Below are positions 23,283 through 31,923 of a stretch of DNA of 64,000 bases, piece after piece. The notes beneath the pieces are model-generated. The model was not told the origin of the DNA. It did not search any database and saw nothing but the letters and a program-made list of their open reading frames with translations. The position numbers and the translations under genes were made by a program. Position 1 is the stretch's first letter, and the number at the start of each line of letters is the position of its first letter. The stretch comes from Vicinamibacterales bacterium (GTDB lineage: Bacteria; Acidobacteriota; Vicinamibacteria; Vicinamibacterales; Fen-181): positions 1 to 64,000 of the forward strand of contig DASXVO010000070.1 of the NCBI GenBank assembly GCA_036504215.1, given 5' to 3'.

Positions 23283-25232
23283 TCACTCGTGTCGTACGCC
23301 GCCCGTGACGGCCGCCACCACCGGCACCGCGGGCGTCGCCGCGGGCTGAGGTGGAGGCACGAACTGCGGCAGCGGACGGCCTTCCTTCTTGGCGAAATAG
23401 GTCTCCATGGCGAAGCGGGCGACGCGCGCGGCCTCGGCCCCGTGGAGGGCGTGCTCGGCGAACACGGCACCGGCAATTTCCGGGTTGTCGCGCGGCGCGA
23501 AGAACACGAACCATCCGTTGTCGCGCAGGTCCATCTCGGTCTTCCCCGCCGCCGCCTTGCCCCCCTGGAGCGAAATCACCTGCGCGGTGCCGGTCTTCCC
23601 CGCCACGTCTCTCCCGGCCATCCGCGCGTTGCCACCCGTCCCCGCGCCGTTGACGACCATCCAGAGCCCCTGGTGGATCGTCGCGAGCGTTTCCGGCTTG
23701 AACTCGACCTTCGACTTCGGGGGCGGCGGCGGCACCACCTGCCACCCGCGCCCCTGGTCGACCGCGCGAACCAGGTGCGGCACGTGGCGCGTGCCGCCGT
23801 TGGCGATCGTCGAGATGTAGACCGCCATCGACACGGGTGTGACCGACACCTGGCCCTGGCCGATCGACACGGAGATCGTCTCGCCCGCGTACCACTTCTC
23901 ACCGGTGGTCGCCTTCTTCCACTCTGGCGACGGCATGATGCCCTGCAGTTCGTTCGGCAGGTCGATGCCGGTCTTCTCGCCCAGGCCGAGCAGCTTGGCC
24001 CACTTGGCGATCTTGTCGATTCCGACCATGTTGCCGAGCGTGTAGAAGTAGACGTTGCACGACTGCTCGATGGCGTGCTCGAGGTCCAGCGCGCCGTGGC
24101 CGTGGCCGAGCGACTTCAGGCTCCAGCACTGGAACGGGCGGCCGAAGAAGGTCGCGCTGCCGACGCAGTTGACGCGGAAATCCGGCGTGATGACGCCCTC
24201 TTCCAGCGCGGCCGTTGCCACCACCATCTTGAAGGTGGACCCGGGCGAGTACCGCCCTTGAATGCCCCGGTTCTGCAGGGGCTTCAGCTTGTCGCTGTTC
24301 AAGTCGCTCCAGGTCGCGCGCTTGATGCCGGCGGCGAAGGAATTCGGGTCGTAGGCGGGCAGGCTGGTGTACGCCAGGATCTCCCCGTTCCGCGGATCGA
24401 GGATGATCGCCGATCCCGAGTAGCCGAGCCCCTTGAACGCGTCCTCGGTCGCCCGCTGCACGTCGTAGTCGATCGTCAACTGCACGCGGCGGCCTTCCGA
24501 CGGCGGCACCTCGTCGAGCGTGCGGATCTCCCGCCCCACGCTGTTGACGACCACGCGGCGGGCGCCGTCGGTGCCCATCAGCACCTTGTTGTAGACCTTC
24601 TCGACGCCCGCCTGGCCGACGATGTCTCCCGAGTGGAACCCCTCGTCGACGAGCTGCCCTTCGGTGACCTCGCCGACGTAGCCGAACAGGTGCGCCGCGA
24701 GGGCGTCGGTTGGATAGTGTCGCGTCGGCACGCGCTCGACGAGCACATCGGGCAGTTCCGAATCGAGCCGCCGGGCGGTCACCGCGGCCACCTGGGCGAG
24801 CGTGGCGTCCTCGACAATCGGGATCGGGCGGTAGCTCGGCTGGCTGCGATGGCGGCGCACGACCTCGCGGACCGTCGCCTCGTCCACACCGAGGACCTGC
24901 GCGAGGAGCTGGATGGTGTGGTCGAGGTTGTGGCTGTGCTCCCTGACGACCGAGATCACGAACGAGTCGCGGTTCTCCACGAGCGCCCGTCCGCCGCGAT
25001 CGAACAGCACGCCGCGCGGCGCGCGCAGCCCGAGTGTCCGCTGATGGTTGTTCTCCGCCATCTCGCGGAACTTCGGGTGCTCGACCACCTGGAAGTACCA
25101 GAAGGCCAGCGCCAGCGCCACGAACAGGCCGACCACCGAGTACTGCACGATGATCAGCCGCGTGATCAGCTTGCGCCGATCCTCCGGCAGCCCGACTGGC
25201 CCCGGCCCATCACCGGTGACGAACCTGAACAT
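23283..25232 (-). CDS. mrdA: Penicillin-binding protein 2 (elongation transpeptidase)
   Basis: This 649-residue class B PBP is anchored by one N-terminal membrane helix (about 27-48) and acts in the periplasm as the crosslinking partner of RodA. The pedestal domain begins near LGLRAPRGVLFDRGGRALVEN. The transpeptidase motifs are S332-T-F-K335 (PGSTFKMV), S391-C-N393 and K546-T-G (VAGKTGTAQV), all intact. Length and motif spacing fit MrdA/PBP2. It lies 14 bases after mreD and 32 before rodA, within the cell-shape cluster. The C-terminal tail is Pro/Ala-rich. Confidence 0.95.
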   Translation of the reverse strand: MFRFVTGDGPGPVGLPEDRRKLITRLIIVQYSVVGLFVALALAFWYFQVVEHPKFREMAENNHQRTLGLRAPRGVLFDRGGRALVENRDSFVISVVREHSHNLDHTIQLLAQVLGVDEATVREVVRRHRSQPSYRPIPIVEDATLAQVAAVTARRLDSELPDVLVERVPTRHYPTDALAAHLFGYVGEVTEGQLVDEGFHSGDIVGQAGVEKVYNKVLMGTDGARRVVVNSVGREIRTLDEVPPSEGRRVQLTIDYDVQRATEDAFKGLGYSGSAIILDPRNGEILAYTSLPAYDPNSFAAGIKRATWSDLNSDKLKPLQNRGIQGRYSPGSTFKMVVATAALEEGVITPDFRVNCVGSATFFGRPFQCWSLKSLGHGHGALDLEHAIEQSCNVYFYTLGNMVGIDKIAKWAKLLGLGEKTGIDLPNELQGIMPSPEWKKATTGEKWYAGETISVSIGQGQVSVTPVSMAVYISTIANGGTRHVPHLVRAVDQGRGWQVVPPPPPKSKVEFKPETLATIHQGLWMVVNGAGTGGNARMAGRDVAGKTGTAQVISLQGGKAAAGKTEMDLRDNGWFVFFAPRDNPEIAGAVFAEHALHGAEAARVARFAMETYFAKKEGRPLPQFVPPPQPAATPAVPVVAAVTGGVRHE

Positions 25233-25246
25233 GAAGTCCTACCCGA

Positions 25247-25759
25247 TTATCGCCTGGCCCGCCCGCGGCCCATGGCACGTCGGTGCTCGAGCAAGCGAGG
25301 CACGCCCTCGGTCACCTGGAACACCATGAGACCGATGAGCGCATTTCCCAAAGCCTGTGCGACGACGCCCCCGAGGGGCCACGAGATCGGCCCCGGGTCG
25401 AGCAGCGCATGGAACCCGATGATCACCGCCATCTGCAGCACGGTCGCGCCGAAGAATACCAGGAACCTCGGCACCGACTGCGTGAGGATGAACGTCGTCC
25501 CGACCGTCCCGACGAGAAACCCCACCAGCGTTTTCGCCAGGCCACCGATGCCGACGATCCCGCTGGTCAACGCGTCCTGCGCGAGCCCGGCCATCGTGCC
25601 GGACACGATGCCGACGGTCGGGCCCGACCGCAGGGCGAGGAACACGACCGCCACCAGCACGAGGTCCACCCCAATTTCACCTCGAACCAGGAAGCGCGCC
25701 AGCGTGGTCTGCAGCGCCAGGGCGGCCGCGATTGTCAGGATGACGCGCAGGGCCGTCAC
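25247..25759 (-). CDS. mreD: Rod-shape-determining protein MreD
   Basis: This 170-residue inner-membrane protein has about five hydrophobic segments, starting with LRVILTIAAALALQTTLARF and continuing with VDLVLVAVVFLALRSG, the usual MreD pattern. It is part of the MreBCD-PBP2-RodA elongation complex. The start is a GTG that overlaps the mreC stop in a GTGA junction, so translation is probably coupled. MreD sequences are poorly conserved, and the call rests on both size/topology and its exact place between mreC and PBP2. Confidence 0.88.
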   Translation of the reverse strand: MTALRVILTIAAALALQTTLARFLVRGEIGVDLVLVAVVFLALRSGPTVGIVSGTMAGLAQDALTSGIVGIGGLAKTLVGFLVGTVGTTFILTQSVPRFLVFFGATVLQMAVIIGFHALLDPGPISWPLGGVVAQALGNALIGLMVFQVTEGVPRLLEHRRAMGRGRARR

Positions 25760-26628
25760 TCGCGCTTCTCCGCGCTCGCGTCCGGCGTGGCCGCCCCGGG
25801 CGCGGCAGGCGCCGCCGGACCGGCGAGCACGACGAGCACCCGCTCGAGTGCGGAAAAATCGACCGCCGGCCGAACGCGAATCGCCCGGAACGATCCGCCC
25901 GCCTTCTCGATGGTCTCCACCAGGCCGACCACGAACCCCGCCGGGTAGATCCCGTCGATGCCCGACGTCACCACCTGGTCACCAACCGCGAGGTCGGCCG
26001 ACGTGCTCACGTACTCGAGGCGCAGCAACGCCTCGCCGCTGCCGAGCACGATCCCTTGCGCGCGCGACCGTGCGACCATGACGGCCGCGGCGGCGCTGCG
26101 GTCCACGAGCAGCTGCACTTTCGACGCCCGCCGTGAGGGCATGACCACGCGGCCCACCACCCCGTCCGGAACGATGACCGCCATGTCCGCGCGGACGCCG
26201 TCGGCGGTTCCCCGATCGATCGTGAGCGTGCGAAAATCGGCGGTCGCGCTCGTCCCGATGATCTCGGCCGGCCGCGTCGACCACTGGGTCTTGTCACGCA
26301 GGCCGAGCAGTCGCCGGAGGCTCTCGCTCTCGCCGGCCAGCTCCCGGGACCTCTGCAGCGCGACTTGCAGATCGCTCACCCGCTGTCGAAGCGCGTCGTT
26401 CTGCCGGTGCACGTCCTGGAGGCCAACATAGGCGTCCCATACGGTCCGGCCCGCCCGGACCGCGCCCGACGTCGCTCGCTGCACCTCGGCAAATGCGCCG
26501 AAGACCACGGCCTGGAGCAGCGGAACTCCCGACCGCGAGTTCACCTGCACGGAGATCAAGATGATGTGCCCGACGGCGACGGCCAGGAACAGGTAGCCGC
26601 TTCGCTGCCGGATGTCGGGAAGTGCCAT
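25756..26628 (-). CDS. mreC: Rod-shape-determining protein MreC
   Basis: This protein of about 290 residues has one N-terminal membrane helix (RSGYLFLAVAVGHIILISV), a coiled coil at about 65-105 (QNDALRQRVSDLQVALQRSR) and a periplasmic double beta-barrel domain (ADMAVIVPDGVVGRV, QLLVDRSAAAAVM, DLAVGDQVVTSGIDGIYPAGF). These are the standard MreC features. It links cytoplasmic MreB filaments to PBP2 and RodA. The C-terminus is Ala/Pro-rich. ATG 26628 was chosen because it starts the MALPDIRQRSG leader before the helix. An earlier ATG at 26661 lacks support. It lies 134 bases after mreB. Confidence 0.92.
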   Translation of the reverse strand: MALPDIRQRSGYLFLAVAVGHIILISVQVNSRSGVPLLQAVVFGAFAEVQRATSGAVRAGRTVWDAYVGLQDVHRQNDALRQRVSDLQVALQRSRELAGESESLRRLLGLRDKTQWSTRPAEIIGTSATADFRTLTIDRGTADGVRADMAVIVPDGVVGRVVMPSRRASKVQLLVDRSAAAAVMVARSRAQGIVLGSGEALLRLEYVSTSADLAVGDQVVTSGIDGIYPAGFVVGLVETIEKAGGSFRAIRVRPAVDFSALERVLVVLAGPAAPAAPGAATPDASAEKRE

Positions 26629-26762
26629 GGACGCACTAGGACTTAGTACTTCGACTCGCAACTACGGCCACAATCCGCACTCGGCGCACGCGGCCGGTGC
26701 CGCTCGCTCAGCACTGAGTCCTGAAGCCACGAATACGTTGCCGAACTTGTGCATCGGAGGAC

Positions 26763-27788
26763 TCAGTCGATCGAGATTTTTCTCAACAGGTTGAAATCCG
26801 ACAGCATCTTGCCCGCGCCGAGGACGACCGACGACAGCGGGTCTTCGGCCATCGCCACCGGCAGGCCCGTCTCCTCGCGCAGCCGCTTGTCCAGGTTCTT
26901 CAGCAGCGAGCCACCACCGGTCATCACGATCCCGCGGTCCACGATGTCGGCGGACAACTCCGGCGGCGTGCGTTCGAGCGCGACGCGCACCGCGTCCACG
27001 ATGACGTTCACCGTCTCGGCCAGGGCCTCGCGAATCTCCTCGTCGGTGACGGTGATCGTCTTCGGCACCCCCTCGATCAGGTGGCGGCCCTTGATCTCCA
27101 TCGTCAACCGCTCTTCGAGCGGGAACGCCGAGCCGATCTCCATCTTGATGGCCTCGGCCGTGCGCTCGCCGATGAGCAGGTTGTACGTCTTCTTGATGTA
27201 CTGGATGATCGCCTCGTCCATCTCGTTGCCCGCCACGCGGACCGCCTTGCTGTAGACGATGCCCGCGAGCGAGATGACGGCGATGTCCGTGGTGCCTCCG
27301 CCGACGTCGACGATCATGTTGCCGGAAGGCTCGGTGATGGGCATCCCGGCGCCAATGGCCGCGGCCATCGCCTCTTCGACCAGGTGCACCTCGCTGGCCT
27401 TGGCACGGTAGGCGCTGTCCTTGACCGCGCGCTTCTCGACCTGGGTGATCTCCGACGGGACGCCGATCACGATGCGCGGGCGAACCCACATGTTGCGGTT
27501 GTGGGCCTTCTTGATGAAGTAGGTGAGCATCTTCTCGGTGACTTCGAAGTCAGCGATGACGCCGTCCTTCATCGGCTTGATGGCGACAATGTTGCCCGGC
27601 GTGCGGCCGAGCATCTCCTTGGCTTCCTTGCCGACGGCCTCGACCCGACCGTTGATCTTGTTGATGGCCACGATCGACGGCTCGTTGACCACGATGCCCT
27701 TGCCGCGCGCATACACACAGGTGTTGGCGGTGCCGAGATCGATGGCCAGATCGCTGGAGAAGAGCGAGAACACAGAACGAAGACTCAA
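26763..27788 (-). CDS. mreB: Rod-shape-determining actin homologue MreB
   Basis: This 341-residue bacterial actin assembles membrane-associated filaments that guide side-wall synthesis. The phosphate loops and nucleotide motifs are easily seen: DLAIDLGTANTCVYARG, NMIVDVGGGTTDIAVISL and GIVMTGGGSLLKNLD. The N-terminal MSLRSVFSLFSSD may act as an amphipathic membrane-binding helix. It is highly conserved along its whole length. The gene follows the diguanylate cyclase by only 31 bases on the same strand and is followed by mreC, mreD, PBP2 and rodA. Confidence 0.97.
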   Translation of the reverse strand: MSLRSVFSLFSSDLAIDLGTANTCVYARGKGIVVNEPSIVAINKINGRVEAVGKEAKEMLGRTPGNIVAIKPMKDGVIADFEVTEKMLTYFIKKAHNRNMWVRPRIVIGVPSEITQVEKRAVKDSAYRAKASEVHLVEEAMAAAIGAGMPITEPSGNMIVDVGGGTTDIAVISLAGIVYSKAVRVAGNEMDEAIIQYIKKTYNLLIGERTAEAIKMEIGSAFPLEERLTMEIKGRHLIEGVPKTITVTDEEIREALAETVNVIVDAVRVALERTPPELSADIVDRGIVMTGGGSLLKNLDKRLREETGLPVAMAEDPLSSVVLGAGKMLSDFNLLRKISID

Positions 27789-27819
27789 TGAAGGCTCCTA
27801 CGTCGTCAAGTAATGCGGG

Positions 27820-28986
27820 CTAGCGTGTACTGCCGGGCGCGACGGGCGCGAGCCCCTCGGCCGACTCGATTCCATCCTTGCCGCGACCTTTGACGCGATA
27901 CATCGCGGTGTCGGCCGCCGCGAGCAGCGCTTCGGGCGTCTCCGCCACGTCGGGCAGCGTCGCCGCGCCGACCGACGCGGTCAGGCGATAGCCAATGCCC
28001 TCACCCTCGAGGAAGGGCTGGCTCGCCACGCGCTCACGCACGCGCTGGGCCACGAGCAGGGCGCCCTCGCGTGCGGTATCGGGCAGAATCAGCGCGAACT
28101 CGTCGCCGCCAAACCGCGCGACGACATCCGTCTCGCGCGCACCCGACTGGATCCGTCCGGCCGCCTCGACGAGCGCCCGGCTGCCACACAGGTGGCCGTA
28201 GCGATCGTTGATCCCCTTGAACCCATCCAGGTCGACGAACAGCAGCGACAGCGGCCGCCCGGTCCGTACGGCGCGCTTCACCTCGCGGCGCAGCGCCCCC
28301 GACAGGTACCGGGAGTTGAACAGGCCCGTCAGGTCGTCCACCGAGGACAAGGCATTGGCGCGCTTCAGGCGCAGGGCGACATCGAGCGAACCGGCCACGG
28401 CATCGGTCAGGGCGAAGATCGGGGCCAGGCGATCGTGGCCCAGGTCCACGGCTGGCGCATCGGCGGCTGGCTTCTCTTCGACGGCCACGAGCACCCCGAC
28501 CACGCGGCCGTGTGACCGCAGCGGCAGCCCGAAAAGCGCCGGCGTGGACATGGCAGCCCGTCGGCCCGCCTCACGTGCCGTCGGAGCCCGCCAGAGCGGC
28601 TGCCCACCCGCCACCACGCGATCGGCCATATCCGCGACCAGCCCGCGATGACGCCCGGCGACGTTCTTCTCGGCGAGCCAGCGCAATCCCCGCCCTTCGT
28701 CCATGGCCAGAACGGCCCAGGCATCACCGCCGAACCAGTCGGCCGCCAGATCGACGAACTGCGCCGCCATGCGCTCGGGCACGCGCGTGCTGCCCGTGGC
28801 GTGCAGGATCGAGTCCTGCACAACGGCACGACGTCCACTCGACTTGAGTCCCTGCAGGAATTCGCGAAGCCGCACCGCGAGAACCTCACTGGGTACGAGA
28901 ACGCGGCGGCCGGAATATCCGACGGACCGAGGTACCGGGAAGCACAGAGATTCGCCACTCACCGCGTCCGCCGTCGTCTGGCGCAC
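27820..28986 (-). CDS. GAF-GGDEF diguanylate cyclase
   Basis: This protein of about 388 residues should make c-di-GMP from two GTP. Residues about 70-210 look like a GAF-type sensor domain (DLAADWFGGDAWAVLAMDEG, then MSTPALFGLPLRSHGRVVGVLVA). The C-terminal GGDEF domain has DDLTGLFNSRYL at its start, LFVDLDGFKGINDRYGH, and an intact active site RFGGDEFALIL. An RxxD inhibitory site (RETD) lies five residues before the GGDEF, so product inhibition is likely. The gene is the first of the minus-strand cell-shape cluster, 31 bases before mreB. The exact start is uncertain because several in-frame starts exist before residue 60. Confidence 0.9.
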   Translation of the reverse strand: MRQTTADAVSGESLCFPVPRSVGYSGRRVLVPSEVLAVRLREFLQGLKSSGRRAVVQDSILHATGSTRVPERMAAQFVDLAADWFGGDAWAVLAMDEGRGLRWLAEKNVAGRHRGLVADMADRVVAGGQPLWRAPTAREAGRRAAMSTPALFGLPLRSHGRVVGVLVAVEEKPAADAPAVDLGHDRLAPIFALTDAVAGSLDVALRLKRANALSSVDDLTGLFNSRYLSGALRREVKRAVRTGRPLSLLFVDLDGFKGINDRYGHLCGSRALVEAAGRIQSGARETDVVARFGGDEFALILPDTAREGALLVAQRVRERVASQPFLEGEGIGYRLTASVGAATLPDVAETPEALLAAADTAMYRVKGRGKDGIESAEGLAPVAPGSTR

Positions 28987-29152
28987 GCGCCTGGCGCCCT
29001 GGGTTCCCGCAAGGTCAGCTGGCGAACAGAGAACTGCCGCTAAGTTCTTCTATACCACGCAAATATACCACACAGCCCGGCCCGCTTTGCAGCCCTGATT
29101 CGCCGGTTGGCGCATTTTTTGACGGCGCCCGGGGCCGGTGGCCGTCCGCTCA

Positions 29153-29173
29153 CTCGAGTTGACCTCCGGGCGG
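29153..29173. repeat. Direct repeat, copy 1
   Basis: CTCGAGTTGACCTCCGGGCG and one more base recur with one change at 29211-29231. The pair is 58 bp apart, in the noncoding gap between the diguanylate cyclase start and the mobile segment. Its role is unknown. Confidence 0.7.
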
Positions 29174-29210
29174 GTCCTGTCCGGACGGTCGCCACACTGA
29201 CGCCCGCCCG

Positions 29211-29231
29211 CTCGAGTCGACCTCCGGGCGG
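29211..29231. repeat. Direct repeat, copy 2
   Basis: This second copy of the 21-base repeat (one T-to-C difference) ends beside the left inverted repeat of the mobile segment. It may be an operator-like duplication or an old insertion scar. Confidence 0.7.
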
Positions 29232-29243
29232 CGCGGTGGTGGG

Positions 29244-30080
29244 TCAGTTTGCCTTTCGGTCGAGCAAGGCCACGATTTCCGAAACTGACCAGACGTGATC
29301 AGCGAGCCCAGCTTCCATCGCGGGCGTCACGCGCAGCGTCTGATGCACGCGGCAGAAGTTGTAGTAGGCGAAGTAGAGGGCAACCGCCGCGCAATGGTTC
29401 TCGACCTTCTTTGAAAACGCATTTGTGAGACGTGTGAACCGGCGCATCGACATTCGCATCGTCAGATTCTGGCGCTCGACGTAGGACGTCGAGATGTGTT
29501 TCGGGTCTGGGTCGCCCGTGACCGTCTCAACCTTGCAGCCAAGGCACTGCGCCGGGCTGTACCGCTTCTCGCCTTCCGGCGCAGAGCCATAGATCTTCTG
29601 CAGCACGGCGTAGTCGATGTCTGCGCCGAAAGCATCTTCGACCGCCGCCAGATAGGGCTTGTGGCCGTCCGTCGTCAGCTGCACCCGGTTCCGGAGCCGG
29701 CTCGCGACGTCCTGCACGAACGCGTACGCCGCGCCTGCGTCGCGCGTCCCAACCAGCCAGGACACGATCAACTTGCTGTCGGCATCGATGGCCGTCCAGG
29801 TCCACACGTCGCCGATGCCGAACTGGCCCGCCTTCTCGGCCGGCACATTCTTCTGTTTCGCACCGACGAACGACCAGATCTCATCGCACTGCACTCGGCG
29901 CGAGCGGACGTTTCTGACCGCCCCATCGTGGAACTTCTCGCAGGCCGGGCCGAGTTCCGTGAGCAGCTTGACGATCGTGTTCTTCGCCACGCCCGTCAGG
30001 CGGACCGTCGCCCGGATGCTGCAGCCTTCCACCAGGGCCGCCACAACCGCCGCGCGCTTCTCGACGCTCAGCTTGTTCAT
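29244..30080 (-). CDS. IS1-type transposase
   Basis: This 278-residue single-frame transposase is of the type commonly annotated as IS1 family. An N-terminal helix-turn-helix (EGCSIRATVRLTGVAKNTIVKLL) binds DNA. The catalytic triad is visible as VQCDEIWSFVGAKQKN (first Asp), VQLTTDGHKPYL (second Asp) and STSYVERQNLTMRMSMRRFTR (Glu). The protein looks complete and the motifs are intact. It needs no frameshift, unlike classical InsAB. Its stop codon lies in the left terminal repeat. An intact transposase suggests the segment is not an old relic. Confidence 0.88.
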   Translation of the reverse strand: MNKLSVEKRAAVVAALVEGCSIRATVRLTGVAKNTIVKLLTELGPACEKFHDGAVRNVRSRRVQCDEIWSFVGAKQKNVPAEKAGQFGIGDVWTWTAIDADSKLIVSWLVGTRDAGAAYAFVQDVASRLRNRVQLTTDGHKPYLAAVEDAFGADIDYAVLQKIYGSAPEGEKRYSPAQCLGCKVETVTGDPDPKHISTSYVERQNLTMRMSMRRFTRLTNAFSKKVENHCAAVALYFAYYNFCRVHQTLRVTPAMEAGLADHVWSVSEIVALLDRKAN

Positions 30081-30355
30081 ACTGACTCATATACGTGCTC
30101 GACAAGGCATTGTCAAGTGGGAAAAATGACTCCGAGTTAGTGCAGAAGGCGCATAATTGCAGATAGACCTCCGGCGATCAAAGCGCGAAAGTCAGCGCAA
30201 AGATCGTAACGTGTTGGCGGTATTGTTCCGATAGAGGGAGTGACCGAGGAGAGAGCTACACGCTCCTGAGAAACTGCGTAGTCGGCTGACTCCTTGGGTG
30301 GTGGCCCAATTGCAGCGCGACGACTCACCTTCAGTGTATCACGAGGGGGTGAGTC

Positions 30356-31045
30356 ATGGTTTGCATACTGCGTTGGCGGAGACCTAAGCGGATGACAGGA
30401 ACGCTCTTAGAATTTGCGGCCGACCCTCGCGACACGCCGATTTACAGCGTGGCCGAGGTTGCCGCAATGGTCGACGTTCCGCGGAGCACCCTGCGTCATT
30501 GGCTGCGAAAGCCTAAGAGCGGACGCGCGCTTATTGAATGTGAACCGCGCCTGGGTTTGTCATTCTACAACCTGCTAGAGGTCCACATCCTCAAGGTAGC
30601 TTTACAGCGCGAGGCATGGCTACAGCGCATTCGCGCGGCAGTCGAGAAGTTGAGATTAAGCGCCCCTGGTTCGGCTCATCCCCTACTGGAGCGGGATCTG
30701 TTCACCGCCAGCGGGTACCGAAGCCTATTTGCCACAACGGTAACGGGAGACATTGAGAATCTGTCGAGCGGTGGGCAACTGGAGTTTCGCCAATTCCTTA
30801 AGAGATACCTGGATCGTATCGACTATGACACCTACGGGCCTTACCAGTTGCGGCCCTTTGGATGTCAGCACATTGCAATCAACCATCGCGTTTCGGGCGG
30901 GCGGCCAGTCGTAAAGGGCACCGGTATTCTCGTGGAACTTCTTGCGCGTCGGCGACGAGCAGGAGAAACCCCAGATCAACTCGCCAAGGACTACAACCTA
31001 ACTCCTGCTGATGTCCGAGAAGCCATCAGGTACGCCGCAGCGTAG
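30356..31045 (+). CDS. DUF433 antitoxin with N-terminal MerR-like helix-turn-helix
   Basis: This 229-residue protein has a DNA-binding region near residues 30-55 (SVAEVAAMVDVPRSTLRHWLR) and a C-terminal DUF433 domain (SGGRPVVKGTGILVELLA, then YNLTPADVREAIRYAA). Proteins with this layout are usually the antitoxin of a pair whose toxin has a PIN-like DUF5615 fold, which is what the next, overlapping gene encodes. ATG 30356 has a strong GGGGGTGA five bases upstream. An ATG at 30392 is an alternative. It likely represses its own promoter. GC content is lower than in the chromosomal genes around, consistent with transfer. Confidence 0.8.
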   Translation: MVCILRWRRPKRMTGTLLEFAADPRDTPIYSVAEVAAMVDVPRSTLRHWLRKPKSGRALIECEPRLGLSFYNLLEVHILKVALQREAWLQRIRAAVEKLRLSAPGSAHPLLERDLFTASGYRSLFATTVTGDIENLSSGGQLEFRQFLKRYLDRIDYDTYGPYQLRPFGCQHIAINHRVSGGRPVVKGTGILVELLARRRRAGETPDQLAKDYNLTPADVREAIRYAAA

Positions 31046-31502
31046 GCGCGAGTGCGTACTCCAGCTCGACGAGAACATGAGCTCTCCGATTATCGTCGAG
31101 CCATGTCAGATGCTGGACGGCTGGACCATCATCGCTCATAGAGACAGCTTCTCTCCAGGGACCAGCGATAAGGATGTTGTTGAGCGTTGCGGCGAGGAGG
31201 GCTGGGCGCTGGTCACCTGCGATGAGATGCGGTACACGCCCGAGACAATGGTCATGATGGCTGAACTGAGCGTCCCGCTGTTCCGGGTGGTGACCAAGCG
31301 GGAAACGCACTTCGTCGAAGTCTTGGCTACGCTGGTTAAGGCGCGAACGAACATCATCTCGACACTGCGAAAGAACTGCACCGCATTTGTTGCGCACATT
31401 CACACGGGTGGCAACGTGAAGGTCATGACTAGATACGAAGAACCGGCCGAGAGCTTAACCGACGCTCAGCTCAAGACCAAAAGGAAATTTGGCCGGCTTT
31501 AG
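31011..31502 (+). CDS. PIN-like (DUF5615-type) toxin
   Basis: This 163-residue protein overlaps the antitoxin gene by 35 bases. Near the N-terminus LQLDENMS matches the LLDEN motif of DUF5615, and SDKDVVERCGEEGWALVTCDE matches the later SDEEIL/VLVTRD block. The acidic residues in these motifs are the presumed metal-binding RNase site. The C-terminal 60 residues are less conserved. In such pairs the toxin is thought to cleave RNA until bound by the DUF433 partner. No toxicity or target can be read from sequence. It converges with the small basic gene and overlaps it by four bases. Confidence 0.68.
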   Translation: MSEKPSGTPQRRRECVLQLDENMSSPIIVEPCQMLDGWTIIAHRDSFSPGTSDKDVVERCGEEGWALVTCDEMRYTPETMVMMAELSVPLFRVVTKRETHFVEVLATLVKARTNIISTLRKNCTAFVAHIHTGGNVKVMTRYEEPAESLTDAQLKTKRKFGRL

Positions 31503-31768
31503 TTGCGTTTCTTGGCTGACCACCTGGTGTTCGCCGCTTTCCTAGCGATTTCCTTGCGCTTGCGCGCTGACAGCTTCTCGGCCCTCGCCTTCCCGCCCTT
31601 GGATGCCCCCAACTTGCTCAGTGCCACAGCCGCCGGGTTTCTGGTATCCGGCGGTTCTGGTGGTAGCGGAGTGCCGTCTAGGTGTTCGCCAATGGCCTGC
31701 TCGACGACGCCCCTGGCCACCTCGACGAAGTCACGCTTGACCCCTGTCCTGCTTGCTCGGGTAGGCAT
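31499..31768 (-). CDS. Small basic Lys/Ala-rich protein with GGKARAEKLS motif
   Basis: This 89-residue protein has a helical N-terminus (VKRDFVEVARGVVEQAIGEH), a proline linker and a basic C-terminus (LSKLGASKGGKARAEKLSAR, then KEIARKAANTRW). Small proteins with the LGxxKGGKARAEKLSxxxRxEIA pattern are widespread in bacteria, often near mobile DNA, and sometimes labelled histone-like. DNA or RNA binding is plausible but unproven. ATG 31768 is preferred over upstream starts that would enter the terminal repeat. Confidence 0.6.
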   Translation of the reverse strand: MPTRASRTGVKRDFVEVARGVVEQAIGEHLDGTPLPPEPPDTRNPAAVALSKLGASKGGKARAEKLSARKRKEIARKAANTRWSAKKRN

Positions 31769-31923
31769 GCCCACAATATGACAGCCGACCGGCCGAAGCG
31801 CAAGGGGCGCCGATTTCAAACTGACCCACTACCGGCGGCGCGCCCGGCTTGCCGGGTCCCTGCGTCCGTCATATGATAGGTGATTCTGTCGGCTGGAACC
31901 TTTCCCTAGAGGCGAGTTGAATC

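Larger units (their letters stand above)
29234..31834. mobile_element. IS1-type mobile segment carrying a toxin-antitoxin pair
   Basis: CGGTGGTGGGTCAGTTTG at 29234-29251 matches the reverse complement of 31817-31834 at 17 of 18 bases. The left repeat contains the transposase stop codon, as expected for an IS end. A GCGGCG hexamer abuts both outer edges (29228-29233 and 31835-31840) and could be a target duplication. Inside are an IS1-type transposase, a DUF433 antitoxin with a PIN-like toxin, and a small basic protein gene. The stretch 30100-31500 is clearly poorer in GC than its surroundings. A simpler reading is a single IS ending near 30138, where a weak AAAAATGACTCC match to the end sequence exists. 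The far repeat would then be a second, solitary IS end. Confidence 0.6.

Noticed and set aside
23289-26081. Long plus-strand open frame (930 codons) opposite PBP2, mreD and mreC
   Set aside because: It spans three well-supported genes on the other strand and shows no domain. It is a codon-bias shadow.
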